A stretch of 64,000 nucleotides of DNA from Butyricicoccus_B sp017886875 (GCA_963931655.1 OZ007036.1:558001-622000), one strand, 5' to 3'. Positions 8,755 through 17,366 are shown, numbered from the stretch's first letter. A program made the numbers and translations. The notes: generated by a model not told the origin, from the sequence alone.

Positions 8755-9747
8755 TCATTCTTTTGTTATTTGCTTTCTATTCCCACGACCACGAGTTCTA
8801 TTATATCTTCTAACAGGTTGTTTTTTATTTTCTTCAGCTTTTTTTATAGTGTTTCTTGTTTTATTTGCCTTTCTATGAGCTTCTTCTCGCTCTTTGAGTT
8901 TAGCTTGTACTTTTGCTCTAATACGAGCAACTGTTTCATCTGATAATTTAGCTGTTCTAGGAGTTGAAATATCCATTCTAAATTCATCATTTATACGAGA
9001 GATTTTTCTTATCTCTGGTTTTGTTATCTCACGCTTTTGAACACTTTTTTGTTTTCTTATAGGTTTTTGTTCTCTATTGGCTAATTTTACATGAGCTATA
9101 GCTGTACGATGCTTTTTTACACTCATATCTATTCTAAATGGTCTATAAAGCATTTTTTGAGCAAATGCTCTTATCTCACTTGATAAATTTTCTGTAAATA
9201 GAAGTGTTTGATGTCTTTTAGGGAGTTTAAACTTTATATTTTTTATATCATTTAATAAACCTCTTTCAAGCATCTTATCAGCATCGCAAATTACAAAACA
9301 TTCTACTTTATCAAGTTTAACTAATTTTTTGTCTAAAAACTCTATTAAACGCAAAGGTGTAGCAACTAAAATATCTGCACCTCTATTTATTGCTTCAATT
9401 TGTGGAATATCAGAAACGCCACTATAAATAACTGCTGCAACTCTGCCCATATATCTGCCATATTGACATATGTTTCCGTAAATCTGCATAGCACTTTGTC
9501 TGTTCGGTGCTAAAACTATGCTTTTAATAGGTCTATCCTCTAAAAATTCTGGTTTGCCCATTTTTTCAAGCATTGGAACTGCAAATGCTGTTGTTTTTCC
9601 TAAACCCTCATTTGCACAACATAATAAGTCTTTGCCCGCTTTTATTGGTGCAATCGCTTTTTGTTGGAGTGTTGTAGGATTTGTATATCCCATTTCATTT
9701 AATGCTCTTAAAATTGACTCATTAATCCCCAGTTGTTTAAAATTCAT
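8755..9747 (-). CDS. DEAD-box-like protein with only the first RecA domain
   Basis: Encodes 330 residues. The first 215 match the N-terminal RecA domain of DEAD-box RNA helicases: Q motif region (GYTNPTTLQQKAI), Walker A ANEGLGKT (45-52), motif Ia APNRQS and motif Ib region ATPLRL. Motif II, normally DEAD, reads DADK (155-158), and motif III, normally SAT, reads TEN (185-187). The second RecA domain is absent; instead the protein ends in a Lys/Arg-rich tail of about 110 residues. ATP-driven unwinding is therefore unlikely, and an RNA-binding role is inferred. The ATG at 9747 has AGGAG upstream and matches the family start; a GTG at 9789 is less likely. Confidence 0.85.
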   Translation of the reverse strand: MNFKQLGINESILRALNEMGYTNPTTLQQKAIAPIKAGKDLLCCANEGLGKTTAFAVPMLEKMGKPEFLEDRPIKSIVLAPNRQSAMQIYGNICQYGRYMGRVAAVIYSGVSDIPQIEAINRGADILVATPLRLIEFLDKKLVKLDKVECFVICDADKMLERGLLNDIKNIKFKLPKRHQTLLFTENLSSEIRAFAQKMLYRPFRIDMSVKKHRTAIAHVKLANREQKPIRKQKSVQKREITKPEIRKISRINDEFRMDISTPRTAKLSDETVARIRAKVQAKLKEREEAHRKANKTRNTIKKAEENKKQPVRRYNRTRGRGNRKQITKE

Positions 9748-9812
9748 ATATTTATACAGACTCCTGTCTATTCTATTTTCAATTCTCACTATAACAGCTA
9801 CTTCTTCCCCTC

Positions 9813-9841
9813 TTGTATTCCTAGTTAATCCGTGGTATAAT
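9813..9841 (+). promoter_or_regulatory. promoter of the metal exporter gene
   Basis: TTGTAT (9813-9818) and TATAAT (9836-9841) are 17 bases apart. A short TTAG-N6-CTAA dyad follows at about 9851-9864 between the promoter and the start codon and could be an operator. Confidence 0.75.
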
Positions 9842-9879
9842 GTTCCTCGATTTAGAGTTAGCTAAGGAGAACATTTATT

Positions 9880-10740
9880 ATGCACGAAATAATACACGAA
9901 CTAATACATGCTGTTACTCATTCTCTTGAAGATGTTCTAAAAAGTGTACCAATACTTTTTATTGTTTATGCTATTTTATACTTTATGGAGCATAAAATGC
10001 GTTCTGCACCTAATTTAATAGAAAAAACTCAACGTGTAGGCCCTGTCATTGGAGCTTTAGCAGGAAGTATTCCTCAATGTGGTTTTTCTGCTGCTGCATC
10101 TGCACTTTTTGCTGAAGGTTTTTTAGCTCCTGCAACTTTGGTTGCTGTATTTCTCGCCACATCAGATGAAGCTGTTCCTTTACTTTTATCAGGCGGTGCA
10201 AGTCATGATGCAATCGCTCTTTTGATTATTAAAATTATAATAGCTATTATTGGCGGATATTTTCTACATTTTACTTTTCTTAAACCTAAAAATAAAAACA
10301 CTACACCTGTTAATATGGATATAAGCCATCATGGACATAACTGTTGCGGTTCTTCGCCTTTTTCTGCAATTATACTTCGCACTCTTAAAACATGTGCATT
10401 TCTACTTTTAATTATGGTTATAATTCATATTGCAGTTGAATATGCTGGTGAAGATAGAATTGCAGCTCTTATGCTTGGAGGAAGTATTTTTCAGCCTATT
10501 ATATGTGCTTTTATAGGTCTTATTCCAAGCTGTGCAATCTCTGTGCTATTTAGTCAGCTTTATATGTCAGGTGTTATAAGCTTTGGCAGTATGATTGCAG
10601 GACTTTCAACTGGTGCAGGTTTTGGATATATGATTTTACTTCGTGAAAAATCCAGTAGAAAGCGTGCACTTCCTGTGATATTGGCAACATGGTTTGTTGC
10701 TGCAATAAGCGGTATTATCTGCCAAGTTCTAATTAAATAA
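9880..10740 (+). CDS. putative heavy-metal exporter (ArsP_2-type permease)
   Basis: A 286-residue integral membrane protein with about eight hydrophobic segments, resembling the ArsP_2 putative metal-exporter family and the broader COG0701 permeases. Two internal repeats carry the family's Pro-Cys elements, AGSIPQCGFSAAASALFAEG (near 61-80) and GLIPSCAISVLFSQLYMSG (near 213-231). A His/Cys-rich cytoplasmic loop (SHHGHNCCG, near 149-157) separates the two halves and probably binds metal. The substrate, whether manganese, arsenic species or another metal, is not shown. It is a monocistronic unit between its own promoter and terminator. Confidence 0.8.
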   Translation: MHEIIHELIHAVTHSLEDVLKSVPILFIVYAILYFMEHKMRSAPNLIEKTQRVGPVIGALAGSIPQCGFSAAASALFAEGFLAPATLVAVFLATSDEAVPLLLSGGASHDAIALLIIKIIIAIIGGYFLHFTFLKPKNKNTTPVNMDISHHGHNCCGSSPFSAIILRTLKTCAFLLLIMVIIHIAVEYAGEDRIAALMLGGSIFQPIICAFIGLIPSCAISVLFSQLYMSGVISFGSMIAGLSTGAGFGYMILLREKSSRKRALPVILATWFVAAISGIICQVLIK

Positions 10741-10748
10741 AAATATTT

Positions 10749-10778
10749 CGCCAGATTTTAATTTATCTGGCGTTTTTT
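10749..10778 (+). terminator. terminator between convergent genes
   Basis: An 8-bp perfect stem (CGCCAGAT / ATCTGGCG, 8-nt loop) is followed by six T residues. The stop codon of the convergent CpXC gene lies in the T-run, and the reverse strand also shows a partial T-run. Confidence 0.9.
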
Positions 10779-11397
10779 ATTGCTCTACGCTGTGAAGCAG
10801 TGAAAATGCCTCGTGTGCCCACTCCATATCAATTTTTATAAAATCTCTGCCTGATGTATAAAGCCTTTCATTTACATCTTGATATAGCTTTTGATATGTG
10901 CTAGATGGCATTGAAACATATTGCTCTACACCATCGGATAATACCGCTACAAATCTAAAAGCTGAACCTCTTTCATCTAAATCATGAAATAAAAGCTCTA
11001 CCACATCAAGGTCAAGATTTAACTGAGCAAATAGTAAATACTTCATCATTTCTACTGCTCTATCATCTAAACCACGCTCTAAAATATTGATTTTTTCTCT
11101 AAATGAATTAAAATCCTGTGTCCAGCGTAAAGTATATCCTGCAAGTGGGTCAAAATCTGCACTTTGTGGCTTTTCTTCACTTAGCCAAACCATAAATGAA
11201 TTTGCTAAATCATGATATAAACATGGCTCCATTACAAGTGATGTCACACCACAATTTGGGCAAGTCCAACGAAAACAAGATAAATCTTGCACTTTTGCCC
11301 TCATTTCTGGTGTTCTATCTATATTTATAGAGCCAACTGTTTTATGCAAACTTTCTTTTTTGCAGTGAGGACATTCAACTTTTATTTGACTTGCCAT
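10777..11397 (-). CDS. CpXC domain zinc-ribbon protein
   Basis: A 206-residue cytoplasmic protein. Two CPxC knuckles, Cys9-Pro-His-Cys12 and Cys46-Pro-Asn-Cys49, mark the CpXC domain, a predicted zinc-binding unit found in uncharacterised bacterial proteins. The C-terminal half (about 100-206) is acidic and mostly helical with no motif I can name. AAGGAGG lies just before the ATG. It is 66 bp downstream of the ABC-F gene on the same strand, with a large hairpin between them. Function is unknown. Confidence 0.82.
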   Translation of the reverse strand: MASQIKVECPHCKKESLHKTVGSINIDRTPEMRAKVQDLSCFRWTCPNCGVTSLVMEPCLYHDLANSFMVWLSEEKPQSADFDPLAGYTLRWTQDFNSFREKINILERGLDDRAVEMMKYLLFAQLNLDLDVVELLFHDLDERGSAFRFVAVLSDGVEQYVSMPSSTYQKLYQDVNERLYTSGRDFIKIDMEWAHEAFSLLHSVEQ

Positions 11398-11424
11398 AAC
11401 TGCCTCCTTAAATTTATCAAGTTA

Positions 11425-11455
11425 TGGCATCTAAGCTATAAATAGCCTAGATGCC
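11425..11455 (-). other. strong hairpin between the ABC-F and CpXC genes
   Basis: A 13-bp inverted repeat with one mismatch (TGGCATCTA-A-GCTA / TAGC-C-TAGATGCCA). On the transcribed minus strand it is not followed by a T-run but by the CpXC ribosome-binding site, so it looks more like a processing or stability element or a weak attenuator than a terminator. Confidence 0.6.
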
Positions 11456-11463
11456 AATAAAAA

Positions 11464-13068
11464 TTATTTTAGGCGTTCTGCTCTAAATTCAAGAAATTCA
11501 TCATATGTGCATTCTTTATCTAGCACACCATCTTCTCTCAACTCAATAATACGATTTGCAATAGTTTGCATAAACTCATGGTCATGAGATGCAAATAATA
11601 CATTACCCTTAAAATCTCTAACGCCATTATTCACAGCGGTGATTGATTCAAGGTCAAGATGGTTTGTAGGTTGGTCAATAACAAGCACATTAGAACCAAA
11701 TAACATCATACGAGAAAGCATCATACGCACTTTTTCGCCACCAGAAAGCACGTTAACTGGCTTATAAACATCATTGCCAGAGAATAACATTCTTCCAAGG
11801 AAACCACGCAAAGTTGACTCTAGTGTATCAGTTCTTGAATATGGTGCAAGCCAATCTAGCATATTTTCTTGATGTCCATCGAAAAATTCATTGTTATCTT
11901 TAGGGAAATATGACTGTGATGTTGATACACCCCATTTGAATGTACCTTCATCTGGCTCAATTTCACCCATTAAAATTTGGAATAAGCATGTCGCAGCTCT
12001 TTCATTCTCAGCGATAAATCCAATTTTATCACCCTTTTTAACAATGAATGATACATTATTAAGCAGTTTTTCACCATTAATTGTCTTTGAAATGCCGCTA
12101 ACCTCAAGTATATCCTTGCCCGCTTCTCTATCCATTGTAAATCCTACCCATGGATAGCGACGAGATGATGCAGGAAGTTCTTCAACACTTAACTTATCAA
12201 TCAGCTTACGTCTTGAAGTTGCCTGACGTGACTTGGATTTATTAGCGGAGAAACGCTGAATAAATGACTGAAGTTCCTTGATTTTTTCTTCATTTTTCTT
12301 ATTTTGGTCACGAACCATACGTTGAATAAGCTGTGAAGACTCATACCAGAACTCATAGTTACCAACATATAGCTTAACCTTGCCATAGTCGATATCAACA
12401 ATATGAGTACATACATTATTTAAGAAATGACGGTCATGCGATACAACAATAACTGTACCTGCAAAATCCATCAGAAAATCTTCTAACCAATGGATAGCAT
12501 CAACATCTAAATGGTTAGTAGGCTCGTCCAATAATAAAATATCTGGGTGACCAAAAAGTGCTTGTGCAAGCAGAATTTTAACCTTTTCTGTATCCTGCAT
12601 AGAGCTCATTGGGCGATAAAGTGAAGCCTCACCATCTAATCCTAGACCTTCTAAAAGCTGTGCAGCTTCTGTATCTGCATTCCAGCCGTCCATCTCTGCA
12701 AACTCTGCTTCAAGGTCTGCTGCTCTGTTGCCGTCTTCCTCTGTAAATGGGTCTTTTGCATATAATACTTCTTTTTCCTTGATAATCTCATATAAACGTG
12801 TATTACCCTGAATAATTGTATCTAAAACAGTAAAATCATCATAAGCAAAGTGGTCTTGTTTAAGTACAGACATACGTGTGTTTGGTTTAATTGATACATC
12901 GCCTGTTGTTGACTCTAATTCGCCTGAAAGTATCTTTAAAAATGTTGATTTACCTGCACCGTTTGCACCAATAACACCATAACAGTTACCTTCGGTAAAT
13001 TTAATGTTAACATCTTTAAATAGTGGTTCGCCTGTAAAGTTTACACTTACGTTTGAAACTGTAATCAT
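11464..13068 (-). CDS. ABC-F family ATPase, YkpA/YbiT type
   Basis: A 534-residue soluble protein with two ABC cassettes and no membrane segment; ABC-F proteins act at the ribosome E site. Cassette one has a good Walker A (GANGAGKST, about 34-42) and Walker B (ILLLDEPTNHLD), but its signature reads SSMQDTEKV instead of LSGGQ. Cassette two has LSGGEKVRMML and LVIDQPTNHLD, while its Walker A position is degenerate (AENERAATC, lacking GKT). The first-cassette signature is also atypical in YkpA/YbiT relatives. The inter-cassette linker (about 230-300) is charged and helical. Antibiotic resistance is not implied by this subtype. Confidence 0.9.
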   Translation of the reverse strand: MITVSNVSVNFTGEPLFKDVNIKFTEGNCYGVIGANGAGKSTFLKILSGELESTTGDVSIKPNTRMSVLKQDHFAYDDFTVLDTIIQGNTRLYEIIKEKEVLYAKDPFTEEDGNRAADLEAEFAEMDGWNADTEAAQLLEGLGLDGEASLYRPMSSMQDTEKVKILLAQALFGHPDILLLDEPTNHLDVDAIHWLEDFLMDFAGTVIVVSHDRHFLNNVCTHIVDIDYGKVKLYVGNYEFWYESSQLIQRMVRDQNKKNEEKIKELQSFIQRFSANKSKSRQATSRRKLIDKLSVEELPASSRRYPWVGFTMDREAGKDILEVSGISKTINGEKLLNNVSFIVKKGDKIGFIAENERAATCLFQILMGEIEPDEGTFKWGVSTSQSYFPKDNNEFFDGHQENMLDWLAPYSRTDTLESTLRGFLGRMLFSGNDVYKPVNVLSGGEKVRMMLSRMMLFGSNVLVIDQPTNHLDLESITAVNNGVRDFKGNVLFASHDHEFMQTIANRIIELREDGVLDKECTYDEFLEFRAERLK

Positions 13069-13203
13069 ATAACCTCCGTCATTTTACAAATAATAACTTT
13101 TCCGATATTTAAATCAAATTATTTATATTATAACACATCTATTTTTCACTGTCACCAAACTTTTAGCAAACTTTTCTCAATATCAAATTTTTGTTACTGT
13201 TGC

Positions 13204-13232
13204 TTGAAAAAAGTATATCAAAGCGATATACT
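13204..13232 (+). promoter_or_regulatory. nitroreductase promoter with embedded operator
   Basis: TTGAAA (13204-13209) and TATACT (13227-13232) are 17 bases apart. A perfect 8-bp inverted repeat, AGTATATC-N5-GATATACT (13212-13232), fills the spacer and covers the -10 box. That is the classic place for a repressor to block polymerase. No regulator gene is adjacent. Confidence 0.85.
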
Positions 13233-13261
13233 ATAAGCAATATGAATGGAGGGTATAAATT

Positions 13262-13786
13262 ATGAATAATCTAATGGATATTATTAAAAATCGTCGTTCA
13301 ACCCGTGCATTTGTAGAAGGCAAACTTCCTGAACGTGAGAAAATCGAACAAATTGTGGAGGCTGCTTTATGGGCACCTACTGGCATGGGCAAGCAGCTCT
13401 GGCATTTTTCTGTTATATATAATGCTGAAAAATCTTTACAACTTGCAAAAGCAGTTGCAAAAGCTTTAAATAGAGGTGAAGAATATAATTTTTATAAATC
13501 ACCTGTACAAATTATTGTTTCATATAAACGTGATGAAAAACACGCTTTTTTAGATGGCTCTGCTGCTATGAAAAATATGCTGCTTATGGCTCAAAATTTA
13601 GGTCTTGGCTCTTGTTGGATTAACCAAATTCGAGAGTGTTGTGATGAGCCTGAAGTTCGTGAGCTATTAACCTCTTATGGTGTACCTAAAGACCATATTG
13701 TTATATGTTCTGCTGCTATTGGCTATATTGAAAAGGAAACTCCTGCAAAACCTCGCATGGAAAACACTATTTCTTTTAATGATTGA
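13262..13786 (+). CDS. nitroreductase family FMN oxidoreductase
   Basis: A 174-residue flavoprotein of the nitroreductase family, which reduces nitro compounds, quinones or flavins with NAD(P)H. The FMN-binding start KNRRSTRAF (about residues 9-17), the WAPTGMGKQ loop (about 40-48), GLGSCWINQI and the late AIGY segment are visible. GGAGGG precedes the ATG. It is followed 10 bp later by a sirtuin gene and then a DUF4317 gene, probably one transcript controlled by the palindrome at 13212-13232. The natural substrate is not evident. Confidence 0.88.
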   Translation: MNNLMDIIKNRRSTRAFVEGKLPEREKIEQIVEAALWAPTGMGKQLWHFSVIYNAEKSLQLAKAVAKALNRGEEYNFYKSPVQIIVSYKRDEKHAFLDGSAAMKNMLLMAQNLGLGSCWINQIRECCDEPEVRELLTSYGVPKDHIVICSAAIGYIEKETPAKPRMENTISFND

Positions 13787-13796
13787 GGATAAAACT

Positions 13797-14513
13797 ATGT
13801 CTTTAGATACATTTTATAATTGGGTAAAACAAAGTAATAATATAGTATTTTTCGGTGGCGCTGGGGTATCCACAGAAAGCGGCATACCAGATTTCCGTTC
13901 TGTTGATGGTCTTTATCATCAAAAGTATGATTTCCCACCTGAAACTATACTTTCTCATACCTTCTTTATGCAAAACACATCAGAGTTTTATAAATTCTAT
14001 CGTGATAAAATGATATGTCAAAATGCCAAGCCAAATGCTGCACATCTAAAGCTTGCAGAGCTTGAAAAAGCAGGCAAACTAAAGGCTGTTATCACACAAA
14101 ATATAGATGGACTTCATCAGGCTGCTGGCTCTCAAAATGTGCTTGAACTGCATGGCTCTGTGCTTAGAAATCGTTGTATGCGTTGCAAAAAGTTTTATAA
14201 TATTGATACCATTATAAATAGTACAGGTGTTCCAAAATGTGAATGTGGTGGTATTATAAAACCTGAAGTTGTGCTTTATGAAGAAGGTTTGGACAACTAT
14301 ATTTTACAGCAAAGTGTTAAATTTATAAGCGAGGCTGATATGCTTATTATTGGTGGTACATCTCTTGCTGTATACCCTGCCGCTGGACTTATTGACTACT
14401 ACAATGGTAATAAGCTTGTACTTATAAATAAAACCGAAACCCCAGCTGATAAACGTGCTGATTTAGTAATTCATGCACCTATTGGCGAGGTTTTCTCTAA
14501 AATTGAAATATAG
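13797..14513 (+). CDS. cobB: Sir2-family NAD-dependent protein deacylase
   Basis: A 238-residue sirtuin that removes acyl groups from lysine using NAD. Family motifs are complete: GAGVSTESGIPDFRS (NAD binding), TQNIDGLHQ, catalytic His in ELHGS, a four-Cys zinc site (CMRC and CEC segments) and GTSLAVYPAAGL. The ATG at 13797 has TGAGGAT upstream and gives the normal sirtuin N-terminus; the longer open frame back to 13677 only overlaps the nitroreductase in another frame. It sits in the nitroreductase-sirtuin-DUF4317 run. Deacetylase against another deacylase activity cannot be decided. Confidence 0.93.
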   Translation: MSLDTFYNWVKQSNNIVFFGGAGVSTESGIPDFRSVDGLYHQKYDFPPETILSHTFFMQNTSEFYKFYRDKMICQNAKPNAAHLKLAELEKAGKLKAVITQNIDGLHQAAGSQNVLELHGSVLRNRCMRCKKFYNIDTIINSTGVPKCECGGIIKPEVVLYEEGLDNYILQQSVKFISEADMLIIGGTSLAVYPAAGLIDYYNGNKLVLINKTETPADKRADLVIHAPIGEVFSKIEI

Positions 14514-14527
14514 GAGAATTTTAAATT

Positions 14528-15739
14528 ATGCCTATTAGCAAACGTGATGTTTTAGAACTGCGTCGACGTTTAACAAAAAAATCTTGCTCGTTTGATAAGC
14601 TTTGTGGCTGTTATGTAAATGGTGAAAAACAGATTTTACTTCGTTTTAATCAGTCTTTTACTGATTTAATTGAAGATGAGATGTTTAAATATTTGGATAT
14701 TGCTAAAAAAGCTCTTTCTGGTACTCTTGGCAATAATCTTTTAGAACTATCTTTTGCAAAAGATGAAAAAGCTACCGAAAAACAGCAGTTTCTATGGCTT
14801 TTAAAAGCAAGCAAACTTAAAAATCCAGATTTGCTTGAAAGTTTTTATAAGGAAGTTATAAAAAACTGTGATATATCAGGCAATTACCTTATTTTACTTT
14901 TCCATGATATCTATGATGTAATATCAAGGACTAAAGACAGAGCAAAACTTGATGAGTCTGAAGAAGTCTATGAGTATATAATTTGTGCTATTTGTCCTGT
15001 TGAGCTTTCTGAAGCTGGTCTTAGTTATAATGAACAAGCACAAAAAATCGGTATTTGTCAGCGTGATTGGATTGTAAAAATGCCTGAAATCGGCTTTTTA
15101 TACCCTGCTTTTGCTGACGCTAGCTCAGATAGCAATAGCATTATGTATTATATGAAAAATGCCAAAGATACTCACCCAGATTTTATTGAAAAGGCTCTTA
15201 ACTGCACACTTATTCGCACCGCAACCGAACAAAAAGCTGCTTTTGAAAGTGTAGTCAAAGAGGTTTTTGGTTCTGATGATGAAAAAGCTCAAGATGTTTT
15301 TATGCAAATTCAGCGTAATTTAAATGGATATTTAGAAACACAGGAAGAAGCTGTTTCTGATGAAAAACTAACTGAGGAAGTTATATCCGATTTAATAGCT
15401 GATGTTGATGTGTCAGATAAAATAAGAGAGCAAATAGAAAATGCTTATAAAAAAGAATTTTCTGAGCAGCCACCTACTGCAAAACAGCTTTTAGATACTA
15501 AACTTGTTGCTATCGCTGACCAAAGAGCTCAAACTAAAGCCTTACAAAATAAAGTTATTGAATTACAAGATGAATTATCTAAACAAGCTCAAACAGAAGT
15601 TATTGAACAAACTTCTGATATGCAAATTTTGCTTAATAAACTGCTATCTGCTCTGCCAGAAATAAACCAAAATGAACTTAAAACAAAAAATATAGATGGA
15701 AAACAATTTTTGTTAATCCCTATTAAAGAAAATAATTAA
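14528..15739 (+). CDS. DUF4317 family protein
   Basis: A 403-residue cytoplasmic protein starting MPISKRDVLELRRR, which I recognise as the DUF4317 family common in Clostridia. It is acidic and mostly helical; residues about 320-375 look like a coiled coil ending in a short hydrophobic cap. No catalytic motif is visible. It follows the sirtuin by 14 bp with GGAG before the ATG and a strong terminator after it. The family has no assigned function. Confidence 0.82.
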   Translation: MPISKRDVLELRRRLTKKSCSFDKLCGCYVNGEKQILLRFNQSFTDLIEDEMFKYLDIAKKALSGTLGNNLLELSFAKDEKATEKQQFLWLLKASKLKNPDLLESFYKEVIKNCDISGNYLILLFHDIYDVISRTKDRAKLDESEEVYEYIICAICPVELSEAGLSYNEQAQKIGICQRDWIVKMPEIGFLYPAFADASSDSNSIMYYMKNAKDTHPDFIEKALNCTLIRTATEQKAAFESVVKEVFGSDDEKAQDVFMQIQRNLNGYLETQEEAVSDEKLTEEVISDLIADVDVSDKIREQIENAYKKEFSEQPPTAKQLLDTKLVAIADQRAQTKALQNKVIELQDELSKQAQTEVIEQTSDMQILLNKLLSALPEINQNELKTKNIDGKQFLLIPIKENN

Positions 15740-15744
15740 ACCTC

Positions 15745-15805
15745 AGATGACTTTTATACTTACACAATTTGTATGAAAGTCATCTATTTTTATTGTTTTT
15801 TCATG
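15745..15805 (+). terminator. terminator after the DUF4317 gene
   Basis: A 10-bp stem (AGATGACTTT / AAAGTCATCT) extended by ATAC/GTAT is followed by T-rich sequence. Confidence 0.88.
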
Positions 15806-15828
15806 TTGTTTTTTGTCATTTGTGCCTG

Positions 15829-15857
15829 TTGACATATTGTATTTAGTGTTATATAAT
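15829..15857 (+). promoter_or_regulatory. consensus promoter of the metK riboswitch transcript
   Basis: TTGACA (15829-15834) and TATAAT (15852-15857) are 17 bases apart, a perfect sigma-A promoter 24 bp before the riboswitch. Confidence 0.93.
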
Positions 15858-15880
15858 AAGTCGAAACTTAAAACTGACAC

Positions 15881-16030
15881 CTTATCAAGAGTGGTGGAGG
15901 GAACGGCCCTATGAAACCCGGCAACCTGTATTTTTTTGCAAGGTGCTAAATCCGACGGTACTTCAGTTCGATTGAAACGAACCGATAGATGAGGCTTTTG
16001 TGGCTTACTTCATCGGGGTGAGCTTTTTTT
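15881..16030 (+). promoter_or_regulatory. SAM-I (S-box) riboswitch with terminator
   Basis: The conserved S-box core is present (CTTATCAAGAG, then GGAGGGA, then GAAACCCGGCAACC). P1 pairs CTTATC (15881-15886) with GATGAG (15988-15993). GATGA can instead pair with TTCATC (16009-16014) as antiterminator, which breaks the terminator stem GCTTAC / GTGAGC (16003-16023) before a T7 run. This is the usual logic: SAM binding holds P1, frees the terminator and stops metK transcription. Confidence 0.97.
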
Positions 16031-16084
16031 ATTGCTCATTTTCATATTTTTTAATTATATTTCAAATGAAAGGAACTATTTAAA

Positions 16085-17269
16085 ATGGCAAAACATCTTT
16101 TTACTTCTGAATCTGTTACTGAAGGTCACCCAGATAAAATCTGTGACCAGATTTCCGATGCTATCTTAGACGCAATGCTTGCAAATGACCCATATTCTCG
16201 TGTTGCTTGTGAAACCACTTGTACTACTGGTATGGTTTCTGTAATGGGCGAAATTTCTACTAAATGCTATGTTGATATACCAAAAATCGTGCGTGAAGTT
16301 GTGCGTGAAATTGGTTATGACCGTGCAAAATACGGTTTTGACTGTGATACATGTGCAGTTATCACAACTATTGACGAACAAAGTGCTGATATAGCTTTAG
16401 GTGTTGATAACTCCCTTGAGCGTAAAGAAGGTCAAGAAGAAGCTGAGCTTGCAACAGGTGCTGGCGACCAAGGTATGATGTTCGGTTATGCTTGTAATGA
16501 AACTCCTGAGCTAATGCCACTTTCTATTTCTCTTTCTCATAAGATGGCTAAACGTCTTTCTGAAGTTCGTAAAGATGGTACTTTTAATTATCTGCGTCCA
16601 GATGGAAAAACTCAGGTTACTGTTGAGTATGATGAAAATCATGTTCCAGTTCGTGTTGATACAGTTGTATTATCTACTCAACATTCCCCAGATGTATCAC
16701 TTCAGCAAATCCGCAAGGATATGATTGAGAATGTTATTAAGCCAACTATCCCTTCTCATCTGCTTGATGAAAACACTCGTTTCTTTGTAAACCCAACAGG
16801 TCGTTTTGTTATCGGTGGCCCTCAGGGTGACTCTGGTCTAACCGGTCGTAAAATCATCGTTGATACATACGGTGGTGTTGGTCGTCATGGTGGCGGTGCG
16901 TTCTCTGGCAAAGACCCAACTAAGGTTGACCGTTCTGGTGCATATGCTGCTCGTTATGTGGCTAAGAATATTGTTGCAGCTGGTCTTGCTGACCGCTGTG
17001 AAGTTCAGCTTGCTTATGCTATCGGTGTAGCTCACCCTGTTTCTGTAATGGTTGATACATTTGGCACTGGCAAGGTTGATGAAGGTTTACTTTCTGATGC
17101 TATTGCTAAGGTATTTGACCTTCGTCCAGCAGCTATTATTAAAACTCTTGAACTTCGTCAGCCTATTTATCGTAAGCTTGCAGCTTATGGTCATATGGGA
17201 CGTGAAGACTTAGGTGTTGCTTGGGAGCGTACTGATAAAGTAGATGCTCTTAAAGAAGCTGTAAAGTAA
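16085..17269 (+). CDS. metK: S-adenosylmethionine synthetase
   Basis: Makes SAM from methionine and ATP in the cytoplasm. The 394 residues are normal length. Motifs include EGHPDKICDQISDAILD (about 12-28, with metal and ATP contacts), GAGDQGMMFGYA, the phosphate loop GGGAFSGKDPTKVDRS and the closing DLGVAWE. AAAGGAA precedes the ATG. It is governed by the SAM-I riboswitch immediately upstream and ends at its own terminator. Codon use is more ordered than in its neighbours, as expected for a highly expressed gene. Confidence 0.98.
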   Translation: MAKHLFTSESVTEGHPDKICDQISDAILDAMLANDPYSRVACETTCTTGMVSVMGEISTKCYVDIPKIVREVVREIGYDRAKYGFDCDTCAVITTIDEQSADIALGVDNSLERKEGQEEAELATGAGDQGMMFGYACNETPELMPLSISLSHKMAKRLSEVRKDGTFNYLRPDGKTQVTVEYDENHVPVRVDTVVLSTQHSPDVSLQQIRKDMIENVIKPTIPSHLLDENTRFFVNPTGRFVIGGPQGDSGLTGRKIIVDTYGGVGRHGGGAFSGKDPTKVDRSGAYAARYVAKNIVAAGLADRCEVQLAYAIGVAHPVSVMVDTFGTGKVDEGLLSDAIAKVFDLRPAAIIKTLELRQPIYRKLAAYGHMGREDLGVAWERTDKVDALKEAVK

Positions 17270-17280
17270 TAAAAGCTAAA

Positions 17281-17318
17281 AGCGTGTTTTGATTTATTTA
17301 TCAAGACACGCTCTTTTT
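17281..17318 (+). terminator. terminator after metK
   Basis: A 12-bp stem with one mismatch (AGCGTGT-T-TTGA / TCAA-G-ACACGCT) followed by CTTTTTT. Confidence 0.9.
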
Positions 17319-17333
17319 TATGTAAATTTAAGC

Positions 17334-17365
17334 ACAAAAAAACACAGCCTAATTAGCTGTGTTTT
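17334..17365 (-). terminator. terminator of the tRNA operon
   Basis: On the minus strand a 10-bp stem (AAAACACAGC / GCTGTGTTTT, 7-nt loop) runs into a T-tract directly after tRNA-Cys. Confidence 0.9.
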
Positions 17366-17366
17366 C

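Noticed and set aside
9790..9879. yybP-ykoY (manganese) riboswitch before the metal exporter
   Set aside because: The leader after the promoter is only about 30 nt and lacks the conserved loops.
11464..13068. ABC-F gene as an antibiotic-resistance determinant
   Set aside because: It matches the housekeeping YkpA/YbiT subtype rather than the resistance ABC-F groups.
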